Positions 26,939 through 38,760 of a DNA stretch of 57,045 bases are shown piece after piece; position 1 is the first letter of the stretch, and every line of letters begins with the position of its first letter. Both the position numbers and the translations under genes were made by a program. Source of the DNA: an uncultured Pseudomonadota bacterium (GTDB lineage Bacteria; Pseudomonadota; Gammaproteobacteria; Steroidobacterales; Steroidobacteraceae); NCBI GenBank assembly GCA_903884235.1, contig CAISEB010000027.1:1-57045 (forward strand), given 5' to 3'. The notes under the pieces were generated by a model. It did not search any database, had not been told where the DNA came from, and worked only from the letters and a program-made list of their open reading frames with translations.

Positions 26939-28920
26939 CCCCGAACTCCGGCGTGCGCCGCCTGCTCGCGACGGCCGGCGCGCTCTCAATCGCGCTGCTG
27001 CCGCACCTGATCCACCTCCCCGCCTGGGTGACCGCGGCATTCGTCGCGACCGTCGCCTGGCGCATCGCCGCCGAGCAGCGCGCGTGGGCGATGCCCTCGC
27101 GCCCCTGGCGACTCGTCGGCGCCTTCGCGGCGGTACTCGGGGTCCTGCTGCAATTCCACACGCTGAACGGTCTCGACGCCGGGACCGCGCTGCTGACCCT
27201 GATGGCCGCGTTGAAGCTCGCCGAGACGCGCGCACCACGCGACCATGCGGTGCTCGTGTTCGTCGGCTACCTGCTGTGTCTCGCGACCCTGCTGTACGGC
27301 GAGTCGCCGCCCCGCCTCGCGTTCGTGCTGCTGGCGGTGTGGCTGCTGACCGCGGCCCTCGCGCGCGTCCACCGCCCGGTCGGCGCCGACGCACCGGTGC
27401 GCCCGTTCCGCCTCGCCGCGCGCGTGCTCGTGCTGGGACTGCCGCTGGCGGTGATCCTGTTCCTGTTCGTGCCGCGCCTGGAGGGCCGGTTCTGGGCCAT
27501 CCCGGCCCGGGGCGGAGCCGTGACCGGCATCGGCGACGACATGGCCCCGGGCGACGTCGCGAACCTCGCGCTGTCCGACGAACCGGTCCTGCGCGCCTGG
27601 TTCGACGGCCCGCCACCTCCGCTCGCGTCGCGTTACTGGCGGGTGCAGGTGTTCGAGAACTTCGATGGCCGTGCGTGGCACCGCGCGACGACCCGCGCCG
27701 ATGGCGCGCCGCCTCCGATCGCGCCGGCCGGCACCAGCTACCGCTACCGGATCGCGCTCGAACCCACGCACCGGCCGTGGCTCGCCGGCCTCGACACGGT
27801 CTCGGACTGGCCGGCCAGCAGCGTGGAGCGACTGCGCAGCGGCGCGCTCGTGCGCATCGGCGCCGGCCAGGCGCCGAGCCCGGTCGAGGCGCGTCTCGAG
27901 TATGAGCTGCGCTCCTCCCCGCGCGCGCAGGTGATGCCGGACCTGCTGCCCGACGACCTGCGTCGGCGCGACCTCGAGCTGCCCGCCGCCGCCGCCCCGC
28001 GCGCGCGGGCACTCGCCGCGCGACTGCGCGACGGCCGCGACGAACGCGCCTTCGCCGCGGCGGTGCTCGCCCGCTTCCACGACGAGCCCTACGAGTACAC
28101 GCTGCAGCCGCCGCCGCTCGGCGCCGACCCGACCGACGAATTCCTGTTCACGACACGGCAGGGCTTCTGCGAGCACTATGCGGCGGCGTTCGCCGTACTG
28201 ATGCGCGCCGGGGGCGTCCCGGCGCGGGTCGTCGTCGGCTACCAGGGCGGCGAATGGAACGACGTCGGCGACTACCTGCTCGTCGCGCAGGCGAGCGCGC
28301 ACGCATGGAACGAGATCTGGATCGCGGGCGAGGGCTGGGTGCGAGTGGATCCGACCAGCGCGGTCGCGCCGGAGCGCGTGCACCGTGACGGCCGAGGCCT
28401 CGCATTCGCCGGCGGCGGCGTGGGTCGCGCGCTCGCGAGTGCCGCGTGGGTGGTGCGTGCCCGCCAGGCGTGGGACGCCGCACGCACCGCGTGGTCCTCG
28501 GGAGTCGTCGGCTTCGACGCGGCGGCGCAGGACCGGCTGCTCGAACGCATCGGCCTCGGCGGCGCCGGGATCCGGGGCCTCGCGATCGCGCTGACCGCGG
28601 GCTTCGTGCTCGCCGCGCTCGGCCTCGGCGCCTGGCTCGCCCTCGAGCTGCGCCCGCGACGCGAGGATCCGCTGGTGCGTGCGTGGCGGGAGTTCTGCGC
28701 GGCGCTCGCCGCCCGCGGCCTGCCGGCGGGGGTCGCCGAGGGCCCGCTCGACTACGTGCGGCGCGTCGCGCGTGCACAGCCGGCGCTGGGCCCGGCGGTG
28801 ACGGCGTTCGGCGAGGCGTACGTCCAGGCGCGCTACCTGCCCGGCGCCGTGCGCGCGGACGTGGCGCGCGTCGTCGTCCTGTCGCGCGCGGTCCGCGCCC
28901 GGATCCGCGCGGCGCGCTGA
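26935..28920 (+). CDS. Membrane transglutaminase-like protein (DUF3488, TgpA type)
   Basis: A 661-residue protein: about six N-terminal membrane helices (DUF3488), a periplasmic transglutaminase-like domain and a C-terminal helix (near 555) with a DUF4129-like tail. The catalytic triad is intact: Cys412 (TRQGFCEHY), His456 (SAHAWNE) and Asp472 (VRVDPTS). Pseudomonas TgpA is essential, but the substrate is unknown. The ATG at 26935 follows GGAGG and overlaps the DUF58 stop. Confidence 0.92.
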   Translation: MTPNSGVRRLLATAGALSIALLPHLIHLPAWVTAAFVATVAWRIAAEQRAWAMPSRPWRLVGAFAAVLGVLLQFHTLNGLDAGTALLTLMAALKLAETRAPRDHAVLVFVGYLLCLATLLYGESPPRLAFVLLAVWLLTAALARVHRPVGADAPVRPFRLAARVLVLGLPLAVILFLFVPRLEGRFWAIPARGGAVTGIGDDMAPGDVANLALSDEPVLRAWFDGPPPPLASRYWRVQVFENFDGRAWHRATTRADGAPPPIAPAGTSYRYRIALEPTHRPWLAGLDTVSDWPASSVERLRSGALVRIGAGQAPSPVEARLEYELRSSPRAQVMPDLLPDDLRRRDLELPAAAAPRARALAARLRDGRDERAFAAAVLARFHDEPYEYTLQPPPLGADPTDEFLFTTRQGFCEHYAAAFAVLMRAGGVPARVVVGYQGGEWNDVGDYLLVAQASAHAWNEIWIAGEGWVRVDPTSAVAPERVHRDGRGLAFAGGGVGRALASAAWVVRARQAWDAARTAWSSGVVGFDAAAQDRLLERIGLGGAGIRGLAIALTAGFVLAALGLGAWLALELRPRREDPLVRAWREFCAALAARGLPAGVAEGPLDYVRRVARAQPALGPAVTAFGEAYVQARYLPGAVRADVARVVVLSRAVRARIRAAR

Positions 28921-28935
28921 GCCGGGCCGCCCGCC

Positions 28936-30537
28936 TCAGCCCGGGCCGGCCTGGTGCTCGCGCGTCTCGCGGAAGCGGACCGCCGGCCAGCGCTCCATCG
29001 TCAACTCGAGATTCACCCGCGACGGCGCGAGGTAGACAAGCCCACCGGCGTGGTCGAGCGCGAGGTGCTCGTAGCAACGCTCGCGGAACTCGGCGAGCTT
29101 CTTCGCATCGTCGCATTCGATCCAACGCGCGGTCGCGACAGGCACGGCCTCGAACACGCACTGCACGCTGTACTCGTCCTGCAGGCGGAACGCGACGACC
29201 TCGAACTGCAGCTGGCCGACCGCGCCCAGGATCGAATCGTTGTTGCGCAACGGGCGGAACAACTGCGTGGCGCCCTCCTCGCACAGCTGCGCGAGGCCCT
29301 TCTGCAGCGCCTTGGCCTTCAGCGGATCCTTGAGCACGGCGCGCCGGAACAGCTCCGGGGCGAAGTTCGGGATGCCCGTGAAGGTCAGCTTCTCGCCCTC
29401 GGTGAAGGTGTCGCCGATGTTGATCGTGCCGTGGTTGTGCAGGCCGATGATGTCGCCGGCATAGGCCTCCTCGGCCTGCTGGCGATCCGCCGCCATGAAG
29501 GTCAGCGCGTCCGCGACCCGCACTTCCTTGGCGAGACGCACGTGGTAGAGGCGCATGCCACGCTGGTAGCGCCCCGAGCAGATGCGCAGGAACGCGATGC
29601 GATCGCGATGCGAGGGATCCATGTTCGCCTGGATCTTGAAGACGAAGCCGGCGAACTTCGGCTCCTGCGCATCGACCTCGCGTGCGACCGTCGCCCGTGG
29701 TCGCGGGCCCGGCGCGTGCTCGACGAACGAGGACAGCAGCTCCTCGACGCCGAAATTGTTGACCGCGGAGCCGAAGAACACCGGCGTCTGGCGGCCGGCC
29801 CGATAGGCGACGAGATCGAACTCGGCCGTCGCCCCGCGCACCAGTTCGATCTCGTCGATCAGGGCATCGCGCCGGTCGCCGAGCAGCTCGGCGGCGGCGG
29901 CGGAGGACAGGCCGTCGATGACGACGTTGGTGCCCGCGCGCCCCTTCTCGCCCGGCGCGTAGACGTAGATCCGGTCCTCGGCGAGATGGTAGATGCCGCG
30001 CAGGTCCCGCCCCATGCCGATCGGCCAGGTGATCGGTGCGCAGCGCAGGCCGAGCACGCGCTCGACCTCGTCCAGCAGCTCGATCGGCTCGCGGCCCTCG
30101 CGATCGAGCTTGTTGATGAAGGTCATGATCGGCGTGTCGCGCAGCCGGCAGACATCCATCAGCTTGATGGTGCGCTGCTCGACGCCCTTCGCGCAGTCGA
30201 TGACCATCAACGCGGAGTCGACCGCGGTCAGCGTGCGGTAGGTGTCCTCGGAGAAGTCCTCGTGACCCGGGGTATCGAGCAGGTTCACGATCCGGTCGCG
30301 GTACGGGAACTGCATCACCGACGAGGTGACCGAGATGCCGCGCTGCTGCTCGAGGGCCATCCAGTCGGATGTCGCATGCCGCGTGGCCTTGCGGCCCTTG
30401 ACGGTGCCGGCCATCTGGATCGCGCCCCCGAACAGCAGCAGCTTCTCGGTCAGCGTGGTCTTGCCAGCGTCCGGGTGCGAGATGATCGCAAACGTCCGGC
30501 GCCGGACGATCTCGGCGTTGGGAGTGGACTCGGTCAT
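28936..30537 (-). CDS. prfC: Peptide chain release factor 3
   Basis: A 533-residue GTPase that recycles RF1/RF2 from the ribosome. G1 is [11 protein letters not shown]2/G3 RGISVTSSV and [15 protein letters not shown]4 FINKLDRE. The extended-tail features of RF3 follow. The ATG at 30535-30537 opens [20 protein letters not shown], the family start. Convergent with the transglutaminase gene; monocistronic or following rimI. Confidence 0.97.
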   Translation of the reverse strand: MTESTPNAEIVRRRTFAIISHPDAGKTTLTEKLLLFGGAIQMAGTVKGRKATRHATSDWMALEQQRGISVTSSVMQFPYRDRIVNLLDTPGHEDFSEDTYRTLTAVDSALMVIDCAKGVEQRTIKLMDVCRLRDTPIMTFINKLDREGREPIELLDEVERVLGLRCAPITWPIGMGRDLRGIYHLAEDRIYVYAPGEKGRAGTNVVIDGLSSAAAAELLGDRRDALIDEIELVRGATAEFDLVAYRAGRQTPVFFGSAVNNFGVEELLSSFVEHAPGPRPRATVAREVDAQEPKFAGFVFKIQANMDPSHRDRIAFLRICSGRYQRGMRLYHVRLAKEVRVADALTFMAADRQQAEEAYAGDIIGLHNHGTINIGDTFTEGEKLTFTGIPNFAPELFRRAVLKDPLKAKALQKGLAQLCEEGATQLFRPLRNNDSILGAVGQLQFEVVAFRLQDEYSVQCVFEAVPVATARWIECDDAKKLAEFRERCYEHLALDHAGGLVYLAPSRVNLELTMERWPAVRFRETREHQAGPG

Positions 30538-30572
30538 GGAATACGGCCTCGGGGGGCCGCAATGGTAGCCTC

Positions 30573-31100
30573 TCATCGCGCCGGCCGCACTCCGTTCGCC
30601 GCCCGTTCGCGCGCCGCGGCCCAGGCGTCGAGGTCGAGGCGATAGACGATCGCGTCCTCCCGGCCGCCGACCGCCTGGTAGTAGCCGCGCCTGAGGCCCA
30701 CCTGCGCGAAGCCGAGCGACTCGTACAGCAGCAGCGCCGGCCGGTTCGAGGGCCGCACCTCGAGGAACACCCAGCTCTGGCCCGCCCGGCGGGCCTCGTC
30801 GAGCAACCAGGTCATCAGGCGCCGCCCGACGTTCTGCCCGCGCAGGTCCGCGCGCACGCAGATGTTCAGGATGTGGGCCTCGCCGGCGCCCATCGACATG
30901 ATGCCGTAGCCGCCGAGCCCATCCGGCGACTCGACGATGCGGCACGTGTAGCCGACCCGCAGGCAGTCGCGGAAGATCCCCGCACCCCACGGGAACATGT
31001 ACGACAGGTTCTCGAGGTCGCTGATCGCGCCGACGTCGCTCTCCACCATGGCCCGGTGGGTGACGCGCGCCGGCGTCAGCCGGTCAAGCGCGCTGGCCAC
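30573..31100 (-). CDS. rimI: Ribosomal protein S18 alanine N-acetyltransferase RimI
   Basis: A 175-residue GNAT acetyltransferase. The acetyl-CoA loop is [14 protein letters not shown], and the C-terminal [24 protein letters not shown] (seen in two parts) is typical of RimI. The start at 31100 overlaps the end of the uracil-DNA glycosylase gene by 17 bases; the region [10 protein letters not shown] is needed for the first strand, so the later ATG is less likely. Forms pssA-udg-rimI run. Confidence 0.92.
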   Translation of the reverse strand: MASALDRLTPARVTHRAMVESDVGAISDLENLSYMFPWGAGIFRDCLRVGYTCRIVESPDGLGGYGIMSMGAGEAHILNICVRADLRGQNVGRRLMTWLLDEARRAGQSWVFLEVRPSNRPALLLYESLGFAQVGLRRGYYQAVGGREDAIVYRLDLDAWAAARERAANGVRPAR

Positions 31101-31860
31101 GGGCGGTCTCGAGCGCGAGGCGGAGGTCGGCCCATGACTTGCGCTTCTCCGAGGGCGAGCGCAGCAGGTAGGCGGGGTGGTAGCTGACGACGACGGGCGT
31201 GCCGAGTGGCGCGAGCCGATGCACGCGCCCCCGCAGCTGGCCGAGCGGCGTGTCGACGCCCAGCAGGTTCTGCGCCGCGATGCGGCCGAGGCACAGCACG
31301 AGGTCCGGGTTCACGAGCGCGATCTGGCGATGCAGGTACGGCAGGCAGCAGCGCGCCTCCTCAGGTCCCGGATCGCGGTTGGCCGGCGGGCGGCACTTCA
31401 GCACATTCGCGATGTACACCTCGCCGCGCTCGAAGCCGGCGGCGCGCAGCATCGAATTCAGCAGCTGTCCGGCGCGGCCGACGAACGGCTCGCCCTGGCG
31501 GTCCTCGTCGGCCCCCGGCGCCTCGCCGACGAGCAGCCAGCGCGCGCGCCGGTCCCCTGTCCCGAACACGGTCTGGGTGCGGGTCGCCGCCAGCGAGCAG
31601 CGGGTGCAGGCGGCGACGCGGCCCTCGAGCTGCGCCCAGTCGAGCGTGGCGACATCGTCGGCGACGGTGGTGGCGGCGGGGGTGGCGACGGCCGGCATGG
31701 CGACGGCGGGCGCGCGGATCGGCCGGCGGCGCGCAGGCGCGGGTGACGAGGCCTCGGCGACCCCGGGATCGGGCGCCGACTCGGCACCCGCCGCGCCACG
31801 GCGCGCGACGAACCTGTCGATGCCGATCGCGTCGAGGATCGCCGCGCGACGCGCGTCCAT
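31084..31860 (-). CDS. Family 4 uracil-DNA glycosylase (Fe-S)
   Basis: A 258-residue glycosylase that removes uracil from DNA. Iron-sulfur cysteines are Cys85 and Cys88 (CTRC), Cys156 (LKCRPP) and Cys171 or 172. The catalytic motif is GEAPGADED (112-120), and SYHPAYLLR is the second active-site motif. An Ala/Pro-rich stretch (25-70) precedes the domain, as in many proteobacterial members. The ATG at 31858-31860 overlaps the pssA stop (TGATG). Confidence 0.93.
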   Translation of the reverse strand: MDARRAAILDAIGIDRFVARRGAAGAESAPDPGVAEASSPAPARRRPIRAPAVAMPAVATPAATTVADDVATLDWAQLEGRVAACTRCSLAATRTQTVFGTGDRRARWLLVGEAPGADEDRQGEPFVGRAGQLLNSMLRAAGFERGEVYIANVLKCRPPANRDPGPEEARCCLPYLHRQIALVNPDLVLCLGRIAAQNLLGVDTPLGQLRGRVHRLAPLGTPVVVSYHPAYLLRSPSEKRKSWADLRLALETARGQRA

Positions 31861-32666
31861 CAGCGCGGGTGCCTCGCACCCTCGAACGGCTTGCGCCGCA
31901 GGCGGCGCCACGCCCAGGCCACCGGCGCGGACAACGCGAACGACCCGAACAACGCCAGCAGCACCGCCGGCGGCTGGATCGAGATGACCACGAACACGAG
32001 CGGGATCAGGGCGGCGGACGTGTAGCGCACGCGGCCGGTCAGCTGGACGCCCTTGAAGCTCGAATACGCGAAGCGGCTGACCATCAGCATGCCGATCACG
32101 GCGGTCAGCACGAACGCGAGCACGAGCAGCGTCAGCTGGCTGAACGGCAGGTCCGCGGCGTAGCGATGGGCACACCAGATGAAGGACGCGGGCACCGCCG
32201 CCGCGGACGGCGACGGCAGGCCCTCGAAGAAGCGCTTGTCGACCGACGCGGTCCGCGTATTGAAGCGTGCGAGCCTGAGGGCCGTCGCCACCGCGTAGAA
32301 GAACGTCACGACCCAGCCGAGCTGGCCCCACAGGACGTTGTGCTCGGTGAGGCGCCCGTGACCCCACTGGTAGACCACCAGCGCCGGCGCGAGCCCGAAA
32401 GCCACGAGGTCCGACAGGCTGTCGTACTCCTTGCCGAACAGGGTCTCGGTGTGGGTCCAGCGCGCCACCCGCCCGTCGAGTCCATCGCACAGCATCGCGC
32501 AGAAGATCGCGATCGAGGCGCGGTCGAAGTTGCCGTCGATCGCGGCGACGATCGAGTAGAACCCCGAGAACAGCGTGCCCGTGGTCAGCAGGTTCGGGAG
32601 GAGGAACACGCCGCGGCGAACGGGCCGGGGCGGCTGGGGGGTTGCGTTTCCGTCGGTGTCGTCCAT
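31860..32666 (-). CDS. pssA: CDP-diacylglycerol-serine O-phosphatidyltransferase
   Basis: A 268-residue CDP-alcohol phosphatidyltransferase with about seven membrane helices. The catalytic signature D-G-x2-A-R-x8-G-x3-D-x3-D is seen as DGLDGRVARW followed by GKEYDSLSD. RLARFNT supports the PssA type that makes phosphatidylserine for phosphatidylethanolamine. The ATG at 32664-32666 begins the coding region; 33 upstream in-frame residues lack homology. Confidence 0.92.
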   Translation of the reverse strand: MDDTDGNATPQPPRPVRRGVFLLPNLLTTGTLFSGFYSIVAAIDGNFDRASIAIFCAMLCDGLDGRVARWTHTETLFGKEYDSLSDLVAFGLAPALVVYQWGHGRLTEHNVLWGQLGWVVTFFYAVATALRLARFNTRTASVDKRFFEGLPSPSAAAVPASFIWCAHRYAADLPFSQLTLLVLAFVLTAVIGMLMVSRFAYSSFKGVQLTGRVRYTSAALIPLVFVVISIQPPAVLLALFGSFALSAPVAWAWRRLRRKPFEGARHPR

Positions 32667-32785
32667 CCCGCGGATCATAGGGCCCGCCGGTGTCAGCAAC
32701 AACCTCGGGGCGGCACCGGGGCCACCCCTGTTAAGATTGCGCCCGGCCCGTACTCCCCGCCCCATCGACCGAGGCTCCGTCCCGC

Positions 32786-34495
32786 ATGCGCCTGTCCGCC
32801 TATCCTGTCGTCAACCTCAAGGAACTCCCGGCCGAGGCCGAGGTGGTCAGCCACCAGCTGATGCTGCGGGCCGGCCTGATCCGCCGCCTGTCCGCGGGCC
32901 TCTACACCTGGCTGCCGATGGGGCTCAAGGTCCTGCGCAAGGTCGAGCGCATCATCCGCGAGGAAATGGACCTGGCCGGCGCGCTGGAGCTGCTCATGCC
33001 CACCATCCAGCCAGCGGAGCTGTGGCAGGAATCCGGCCGCTGGGACCAGTTCGGCCCGGAACTGCTGCGCCTGAAGGACCGCCACGACCGCGGCTACGTC
33101 TATGGCCCGACCCACGAGGAAGTCATCACCGACATCGCGCGCCGCGAGCTCAAGAGCTACCGGCAGCTGCCCGTGAACTTCTACCAGATCCAGCTGAAGT
33201 TCCGCGACGAGGTCCGCCCGCGCTTCGGCGTGATGCGCGCGCGCGAATTCATCATGAAGGACGCCTACAGCTTCCACACCGACGAGGCGTCCCTCGACGA
33301 CGGCTACAAGGCGATGTACGACGCCTACACGCGCATCTTCACGCGCATGGGGCTCAAGTTCCGTGCCGTGCTCGCCGACTCGGGCGCGATCGGCGGCACG
33401 GGCTCGCAGGAGTTCCACGTGCTCGCGTCCTCGGGCGAGGACGCGATCGCGTTCTCGGATGGCGACGACTACGCAGCCAACATCGAGAAGGCCGCGGCCG
33501 TGCCGCCGCGCACGCCGCGCGCCGCCGCGTCGGCGACCATGACCGAGGTGCCGACCCCGCACGCCAAGACCATCGCGGACCTCGCCGCGATGCTGCAGGT
33601 CCCGGCGGCGCAGTGCCTCAAGACGCTGATCGTCGACGGCGCCGACGGCGGCGTGGTCGCCCTCGTGATCCGTGGCGACCACGAGCTCAACGCCGTCAAG
33701 GCGCAGGGCCTGCCCGCGGTCGCAAGCCCGTTGCGCATGGCGGCGGCCGAGAAGATCGTCGCGGCGCTCGGCTCCGAGATCGGCTTCCTCGGTCCCGTCG
33801 GCCTGAAGTGCCCGATCATCGCCGACCACTCTGCGGTTGCCCTCGCCGACTTCGTCTGCGGCGCGAACGTGCGCGACGCCCATTTCACCGGCGTGAACTG
33901 GGGCCGCGACCTGCCGGAGCCGGCGGCGGCCGACCTGCGCAACGTGGTCGAGGGCGATCCGAGCCCGTCGGGCACCGGCACGCTCGCGATCGCGCGCGGC
34001 ATCGAGGTCGGGCATGTCTTCAAGCTCGGCAGCAATTACAGCGAGTCACTCGGCGCGACCGTGCTCGACGCGCAGGGCGCGAAGGTCACGATGCTGATGG
34101 GCTGCTACGGCATCGGCGTAACGCGCGTCGTCGCCGCCGCGATCGAGCAGAACAACGACGAGCGCGGCATCATCTGGCCCGACGCGATCGCCCCGTTCGA
34201 CGTCGTGCTCGTGCCGATGAACTACCAGAAGTCGGAACGCGTGCGCGCGGCGAGCGATGCGCTGTATGCGGAACTTTCGGCCGCCGGCTTCGACGTGCTG
34301 CTCGACGATCGCGACGCGCGGCCCGGCGTGAAGTTCGCGGATGCGGAGCTGTACGGGATCCCGCACCGGATCGTGGTCGGCGAACGCGGCCTCGACTCCG
34401 GCCGGCTCGAGTATCGTCACCGCCGCGCGGCGGAGAACGAGGAATTCGACCTCAACGACGCCGTCGGCTTCCTGCGCGGCCGCCGTACCGGCTGA
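32786..34495 (+). CDS. proS: Prolyl-tRNA synthetase (bacterial type)
   Basis: A 569-residue class II synthetase with the YbaK-like editing insertion (about 220-400, [19 protein letters not shown]). Motif 1-3 regions include [34 protein letters not shown] and the late [13 protein letters not shown]. Charges tRNA-Pro and hydrolyses mischarged Ala-tRNA-Pro. Divergent from pssA across 119 bases. Confidence 0.97.
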   Translation: MRLSAYPVVNLKELPAEAEVVSHQLMLRAGLIRRLSAGLYTWLPMGLKVLRKVERIIREEMDLAGALELLMPTIQPAELWQESGRWDQFGPELLRLKDRHDRGYVYGPTHEEVITDIARRELKSYRQLPVNFYQIQLKFRDEVRPRFGVMRAREFIMKDAYSFHTDEASLDDGYKAMYDAYTRIFTRMGLKFRAVLADSGAIGGTGSQEFHVLASSGEDAIAFSDGDDYAANIEKAAAVPPRTPRAAASATMTEVPTPHAKTIADLAAMLQVPAAQCLKTLIVDGADGGVVALVIRGDHELNAVKAQGLPAVASPLRMAAAEKIVAALGSEIGFLGPVGLKCPIIADHSAVALADFVCGANVRDAHFTGVNWGRDLPEPAAADLRNVVEGDPSPSGTGTLAIARGIEVGHVFKLGSNYSESLGATVLDAQGAKVTMLMGCYGIGVTRVVAAAIEQNNDERGIIWPDAIAPFDVVLVPMNYQKSERVRAASDALYAELSAAGFDVLLDDRDARPGVKFADAELYGIPHRIVVGERGLDSGRLEYRHRRAAENEEFDLNDAVGFLRGRRTG

Positions 34496-34511
34496 GCGGC
34501 GCGGCCGCAGG

Positions 34512-35132
34512 ATGCGCGCCCGCCCCCGCCTGCTGCGCGCGACACTGGCCGGCGCGCTGCTGTGCGCGATGGCACCCGTCGCGCGCGCCGATCGCCAGGA
34601 GGACCCAGGGCTGCGCGCCGTGCTGGAGCAGGCGATCGCATCCACCCGCTGCGACGGCCACGACGATCGCTTCGGCAGCGAGGTGTTCTTCAAGCTGCAT
34701 GAGCCGCAGCTGCGAATCATCGTCAAGGACGCCGCGGAGCGGGTCGAGATCCTGCGCTCCGTCTACTGCGAGGCGCACCGGGTCACGGCGCGATACCACG
34801 ACAAGGACGGCGTCGAGCTGCGCCTCACGCCGGAACTGGTACTCGCCGTGATCGACGTCGAGAGCCGCTTCAACCGCTACGCGGTGTCGGGCGCAGGCGC
34901 CGTGGGGCTGATGCAGGTGATGCCGTTCTGGCCGCGCCGCCTCGGCGTCGACAACCGGCTGTTCGGCAGCGTCGAATTCAACGTGCGCATGGGCTGCGAG
35001 ATCCTCGCGTACTACATGCGCATGGAGCACAACGACTACCGCCGCGCATTGTCGCGCTACAACGGCAGCACCGGGCGGCGCGAGTATCCGGACCGGGTGC
35101 TGGGCAGGCTCGCGGACCGCTGGCGCGGCTGA
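34512..35132 (+). CDS. Secreted lytic transglycosylase (SLT fold)
   Basis: A 206-residue protein with a signal peptide (about 1-26) and a single SLT domain. Catalytic Glu117 is in IDVESRFNRYAVSGAGAVG, followed by LMQVMP, EILAYYM and LSRYNGS. It should cleave glycan strands of peptidoglycan with anhydro-MurNAc formation. ATG 34512 follows a CAGGA site. Follows proS by 16 bases. Confidence 0.92.
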   Translation: MRARPRLLRATLAGALLCAMAPVARADRQEDPGLRAVLEQAIASTRCDGHDDRFGSEVFFKLHEPQLRIIVKDAAERVEILRSVYCEAHRVTARYHDKDGVELRLTPELVLAVIDVESRFNRYAVSGAGAVGLMQVMPFWPRRLGVDNRLFGSVEFNVRMGCEILAYYMRMEHNDYRRALSRYNGSTGRREYPDRVLGRLADRWRG

Positions 35133-35135
35133 GCC

Positions 35136-35444
35136 TCAGCGCGGCTGCTGCGTCGCGCTGAGGGCGTCCGCCGCGCTCTGCCGCGCGACTTCGGCCTCAC
35201 GGCGCGCGTCGCGGTACGCCCCGTCGCGCAGCATCTGCTCGGCGCGACGCAGTTCCTCCCGTGCGGTCGCGAGCGCCTGCGGCGCGACGTTAGACGCACC
35301 GGCGGCCTCCGCGGCGCTGATCGTCTGGCGCGTGTCACTCATCATCTGCACGGGCGCCGTCGCGCAGCCCGCGAGCAGCGCGAGCGCGGCCACCGGAGCC
35401 ACGCTCCGGAGCCGGCAAAACGTGCGAACATTGGCTGTCCCCAT
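35136..35444 (-). CDS. Small DUF4398-type lipoprotein
   Basis: A 102-residue lipoprotein with lipobox LAGC around residue 27 and an Ala/Glu/Arg-rich helical body (DTRQTISAAEAAGAS and LATAREELRRAEQML) typical of DUF4398. Such proteins are periplasmic and of unknown role. Convergent with the transglycosylase (3 bases apart). Confidence 0.82.
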   Translation of the reverse strand: MGTANVRTFCRLRSVAPVAALALLAGCATAPVQMMSDTRQTISAAEAAGASNVAPQALATAREELRRAEQMLRDGAYRDARREAEVARQSAADALSATQQPR

Positions 35445-35459
35445 ATCGGCGGACGCTAG

Positions 35460-36472
<1,013 letters not shown>

Positions 36473-37135
36473 CGAACGGCACGGTAAGCCGACGCTGGTG
36501 CGACAGCGAGGCCGCGTCGAGCCGGTCGAGCGCCGCGCACAGGGCGGCGAGATCCCGTGGCAGGCGACGCTGCAAGTACTGCAGCGTCTCGTCGGGCAGT
36601 TCCACGCCGAGGCTGCGCGCGCGCGCTTGCAGCGCGATTCCCTGCTCCGCCTCATCGAGCCCGCGCAGCTGGAACACGACGCAGGCGGCAAACCGGGACG
36701 CCAGGTCCGGCAACCGCACCGGGAGGCCCGCCGGTGCGGCACCGGCGCTCAGCACGAGTCCGCCGCCACGCTCCTGAAGGTCGTTGTAGAGGCCGAACAG
36801 CGCGCGTTCCCACGGATCGCGGCCGAGCACGGCGTCGACGTCATCGAGGCAGACGAGGTCGAGCGTCTCGAGGCCGGCCAGCATGGCCGGGTCGAGCCAG
36901 GGCTCGCCGAGCGGCAGGTAGCCGGCGCGCCTGTCCGCTGCGCCGGCGAGCGCGCAGGTCGCCTGCAGCAGGTGAGTGCGTCCGTGCCCGGCGGCCGACC
37001 AGAGCCACAGCGGCGAGGATCCGGACGTGCCCGCACGCGCCTCGAGCGCCGCGACCAGCGATCCGTTCGCGCCGACGCGGAAGCCTTGCATGGTCGAGGC
37101 GGGCCTGAGCCGGACGCCGAGCGGCAACTGCTCCA

Positions 37136-37699
37136 TCACGAGCGCAGCGCGGGCCGCGACGACTCGCGGTTGGCGGCACGGGCGTAGGTCATCACGTAGT
37201 CGAGCCCGCTGACGATGGTGGTCACGAAGGCTGCGGCACCGAGCGCCATCACGAGGGGCGCCGGCAGGTGCCACGCGGCGTCCGCGATCACCGTCAGGAC
37301 GAACGACAGCTGCAGCAGCGTGTTGAGCTTGCTGATCAGGGTCGGATGCCCCTCGAGGTAGCCGATCAGGAAGTGATAGGCGGCCGCACCGCCGACGATC
37401 ACGAGGTCGCGCAGCACGACGGCGACGACGAACCACGCGGGTACGAGCCGCAGCCACGCCAGGGTCGCGAACACGCTGACCAGCAGCAGCTTGTCGGCGA
37501 TGGGATCGAGGATCTTGCCGAGCCTGCTCGTCCAGCCGAAGCGCTTCGCGAGCCAGCCGTCGAGCGCGTCCGACACGGCCGCCACCCCGAACAGCACGAG
37601 CGTCAGCTCGTACTGGCCCGCGAGCAGCGTCACCACGCTCGGCAGCACGAGCGCGATGCGCGCGAAGCAGATCGCGTTGGGGATCCAGGCCAGCGTCAT
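37136..37699 (-). CDS. CDP-alcohol phosphatidyltransferase (PgsA-like)
   Basis: A 187-residue membrane enzyme with the catalytic signature SDALDGWLAKRFG then GKILDPIADK. It may make phosphatidylglycerol phosphate or a related lipid. In many gammaproteobacteria a gene of this type lies between DUF2066 and hda. Start ATG 37697-37699 overlaps the DUF2066 stop (ATGA). Confidence 0.88.
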   Translation of the reverse strand: MTLAWIPNAICFARIALVLPSVVTLLAGQYELTLVLFGVAAVSDALDGWLAKRFGWTSRLGKILDPIADKLLLVSVFATLAWLRLVPAWFVVAVVLRDLVIVGGAAAYHFLIGYLEGHPTLISKLNTLLQLSFVLTVIADAAWHLPAPLVMALGAAAFVTTIVSGLDYVMTYARAANRESSRPALRS

Positions 37700-38700
37700 G
37701 GGCGCAGCACCAGCGCGAGCCCGCCACCGGCCGCGGCGGATTCGTCGACCTGCAACCGCGGCGAATCGCGCACCGCCCGCCTGAGCGCCTCCGGATCCCC
37801 GTCGAATGCGAGCCGGAAGCGCAGCGTCTCCGGACCCGCCTCCTCGAGCGCGACGGAGCGCACGTTCGGGATCGCGGCGAGTGCCGCGCACGCCGCCGCG
37901 TAGGAGGGCAGGTCGTGGATGCCGCGCACTACCGCGAGCAGGCGACCGGCGTCGGACGGGGCCGAGGCCAGCAGGCTGCCGTAGCGATCGGCGAGATCCT
38001 GCACGGAGTCCGCACCCGGCGCGGAGGACGCGATGTCCCCCGCCGCACCGGCGTAGGACCAGAGCGCGCCGGGCGCCCCGCCCAGGCCGATCCGACCGAG
38101 CAGCACCCCCTCGGCGCCGAACTGGCGCGCGAGGTCCAGCAGCGGATCCATGCGCCCGACCAGCGCGTCCTGGTAGCGGCCCTCCTCGACGCCGGTCGGC
38201 AGGCCCGTCGGCCATGCGAGCGGCAGGCCGCGCAACTGGGCGGCTGCGGCGAGGTCCTTGCGCAGCGCGAGGCCGGACGGCGCCAGCAGGCGGGCCGGGG
38301 CCCCGGCCGTCCCCGAGACGAGCACGACCAGCGTGGCCGGCCGCTCGCGCCCCCAGACGCGCTGACCGGCCTTGCCGAGGCGGCCATCGAGGGTCTCGGG
38401 GTCGAAGACCACGACCACCTGGCCCGGTCCGCCAGAGCGGAACGTCTGCACGAGCCGCGCGGCGTCGGAATACAGGGGCGAAAGTGCTGGATCGGCGGCC
38501 GCAGAACGACGTCCGGTGACCCGGACGACGACTTGCCGGAGCGCCTCCGCCGCGGCGGCGGCGCGGCCGGTTTCCGTCATGTCGCCGGCCACCGTGCCTT
38601 CGTAGAGACCCTCGACGGGCGTGGCAAGCCCTGCCGCGGGCCACGTCAGGGCGCCGGAGAGCACGATGAGGGCGGCGGCGATGCGGTGGACGGCAGCCAT
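37696..38700 (-). CDS. DUF2066 periplasmic protein
   Basis: A 334-residue protein with a signal peptide (about 1-26, ending GLATP). It shows the DUF2066 pattern LYEGTVAGD near the start, EALRQVVVRVTGRRSA and QVVVVFDPETLDGRLGKAG in the first third. Function unknown. It heads the DUF2066-PgsA-like-hda operon and is divergent from purM. Confidence 0.9.
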   Translation of the reverse strand: MAAVHRIAAALIVLSGALTWPAAGLATPVEGLYEGTVAGDMTETGRAAAAAEALRQVVVRVTGRRSAAADPALSPLYSDAARLVQTFRSGGPGQVVVVFDPETLDGRLGKAGQRVWGRERPATLVVLVSGTAGAPARLLAPSGLALRKDLAAAAQLRGLPLAWPTGLPTGVEEGRYQDALVGRMDPLLDLARQFGAEGVLLGRIGLGGAPGALWSYAGAAGDIASSAPGADSVQDLADRYGSLLASAPSDAGRLLAVVRGIHDLPSYAAACAALAAIPNVRSVALEEAGPETLRFRLAFDGDPEALRRAVRDSPRLQVDESAAAGGGLALVLRP

Positions 38701-38721
38701 GGTCTTCCCGGGCGGAACATC

Positions 38722-38755
38722 CCGGCCGTCTCTCGGCCGGCGGCGATCCGGATCG
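38722..38755. promoter_or_regulatory. Hairpin and palindrome in the purM-DUF2066 divergent gap
   Basis: A perfect 7-bp inverted repeat CCGGCCG-tctct-CGGCCGG (38722-38740) is followed by a 12-base perfect palindrome CGATCCGGATCG (38744-38755) directly upstream of the purM -10 box. Their spacing in the -35 area suggests operator sites, but the regulator is unknown. Confidence 0.35.
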
Positions 38756-38760
38756 GCATG

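Noticed and set aside
28921-28935. Terminator between the transglutaminase gene and prfC
   Set aside because: The G/C-rich bases can pair in several ways, but no clear stem with a T-tract is present, as is usual at this G+C content.
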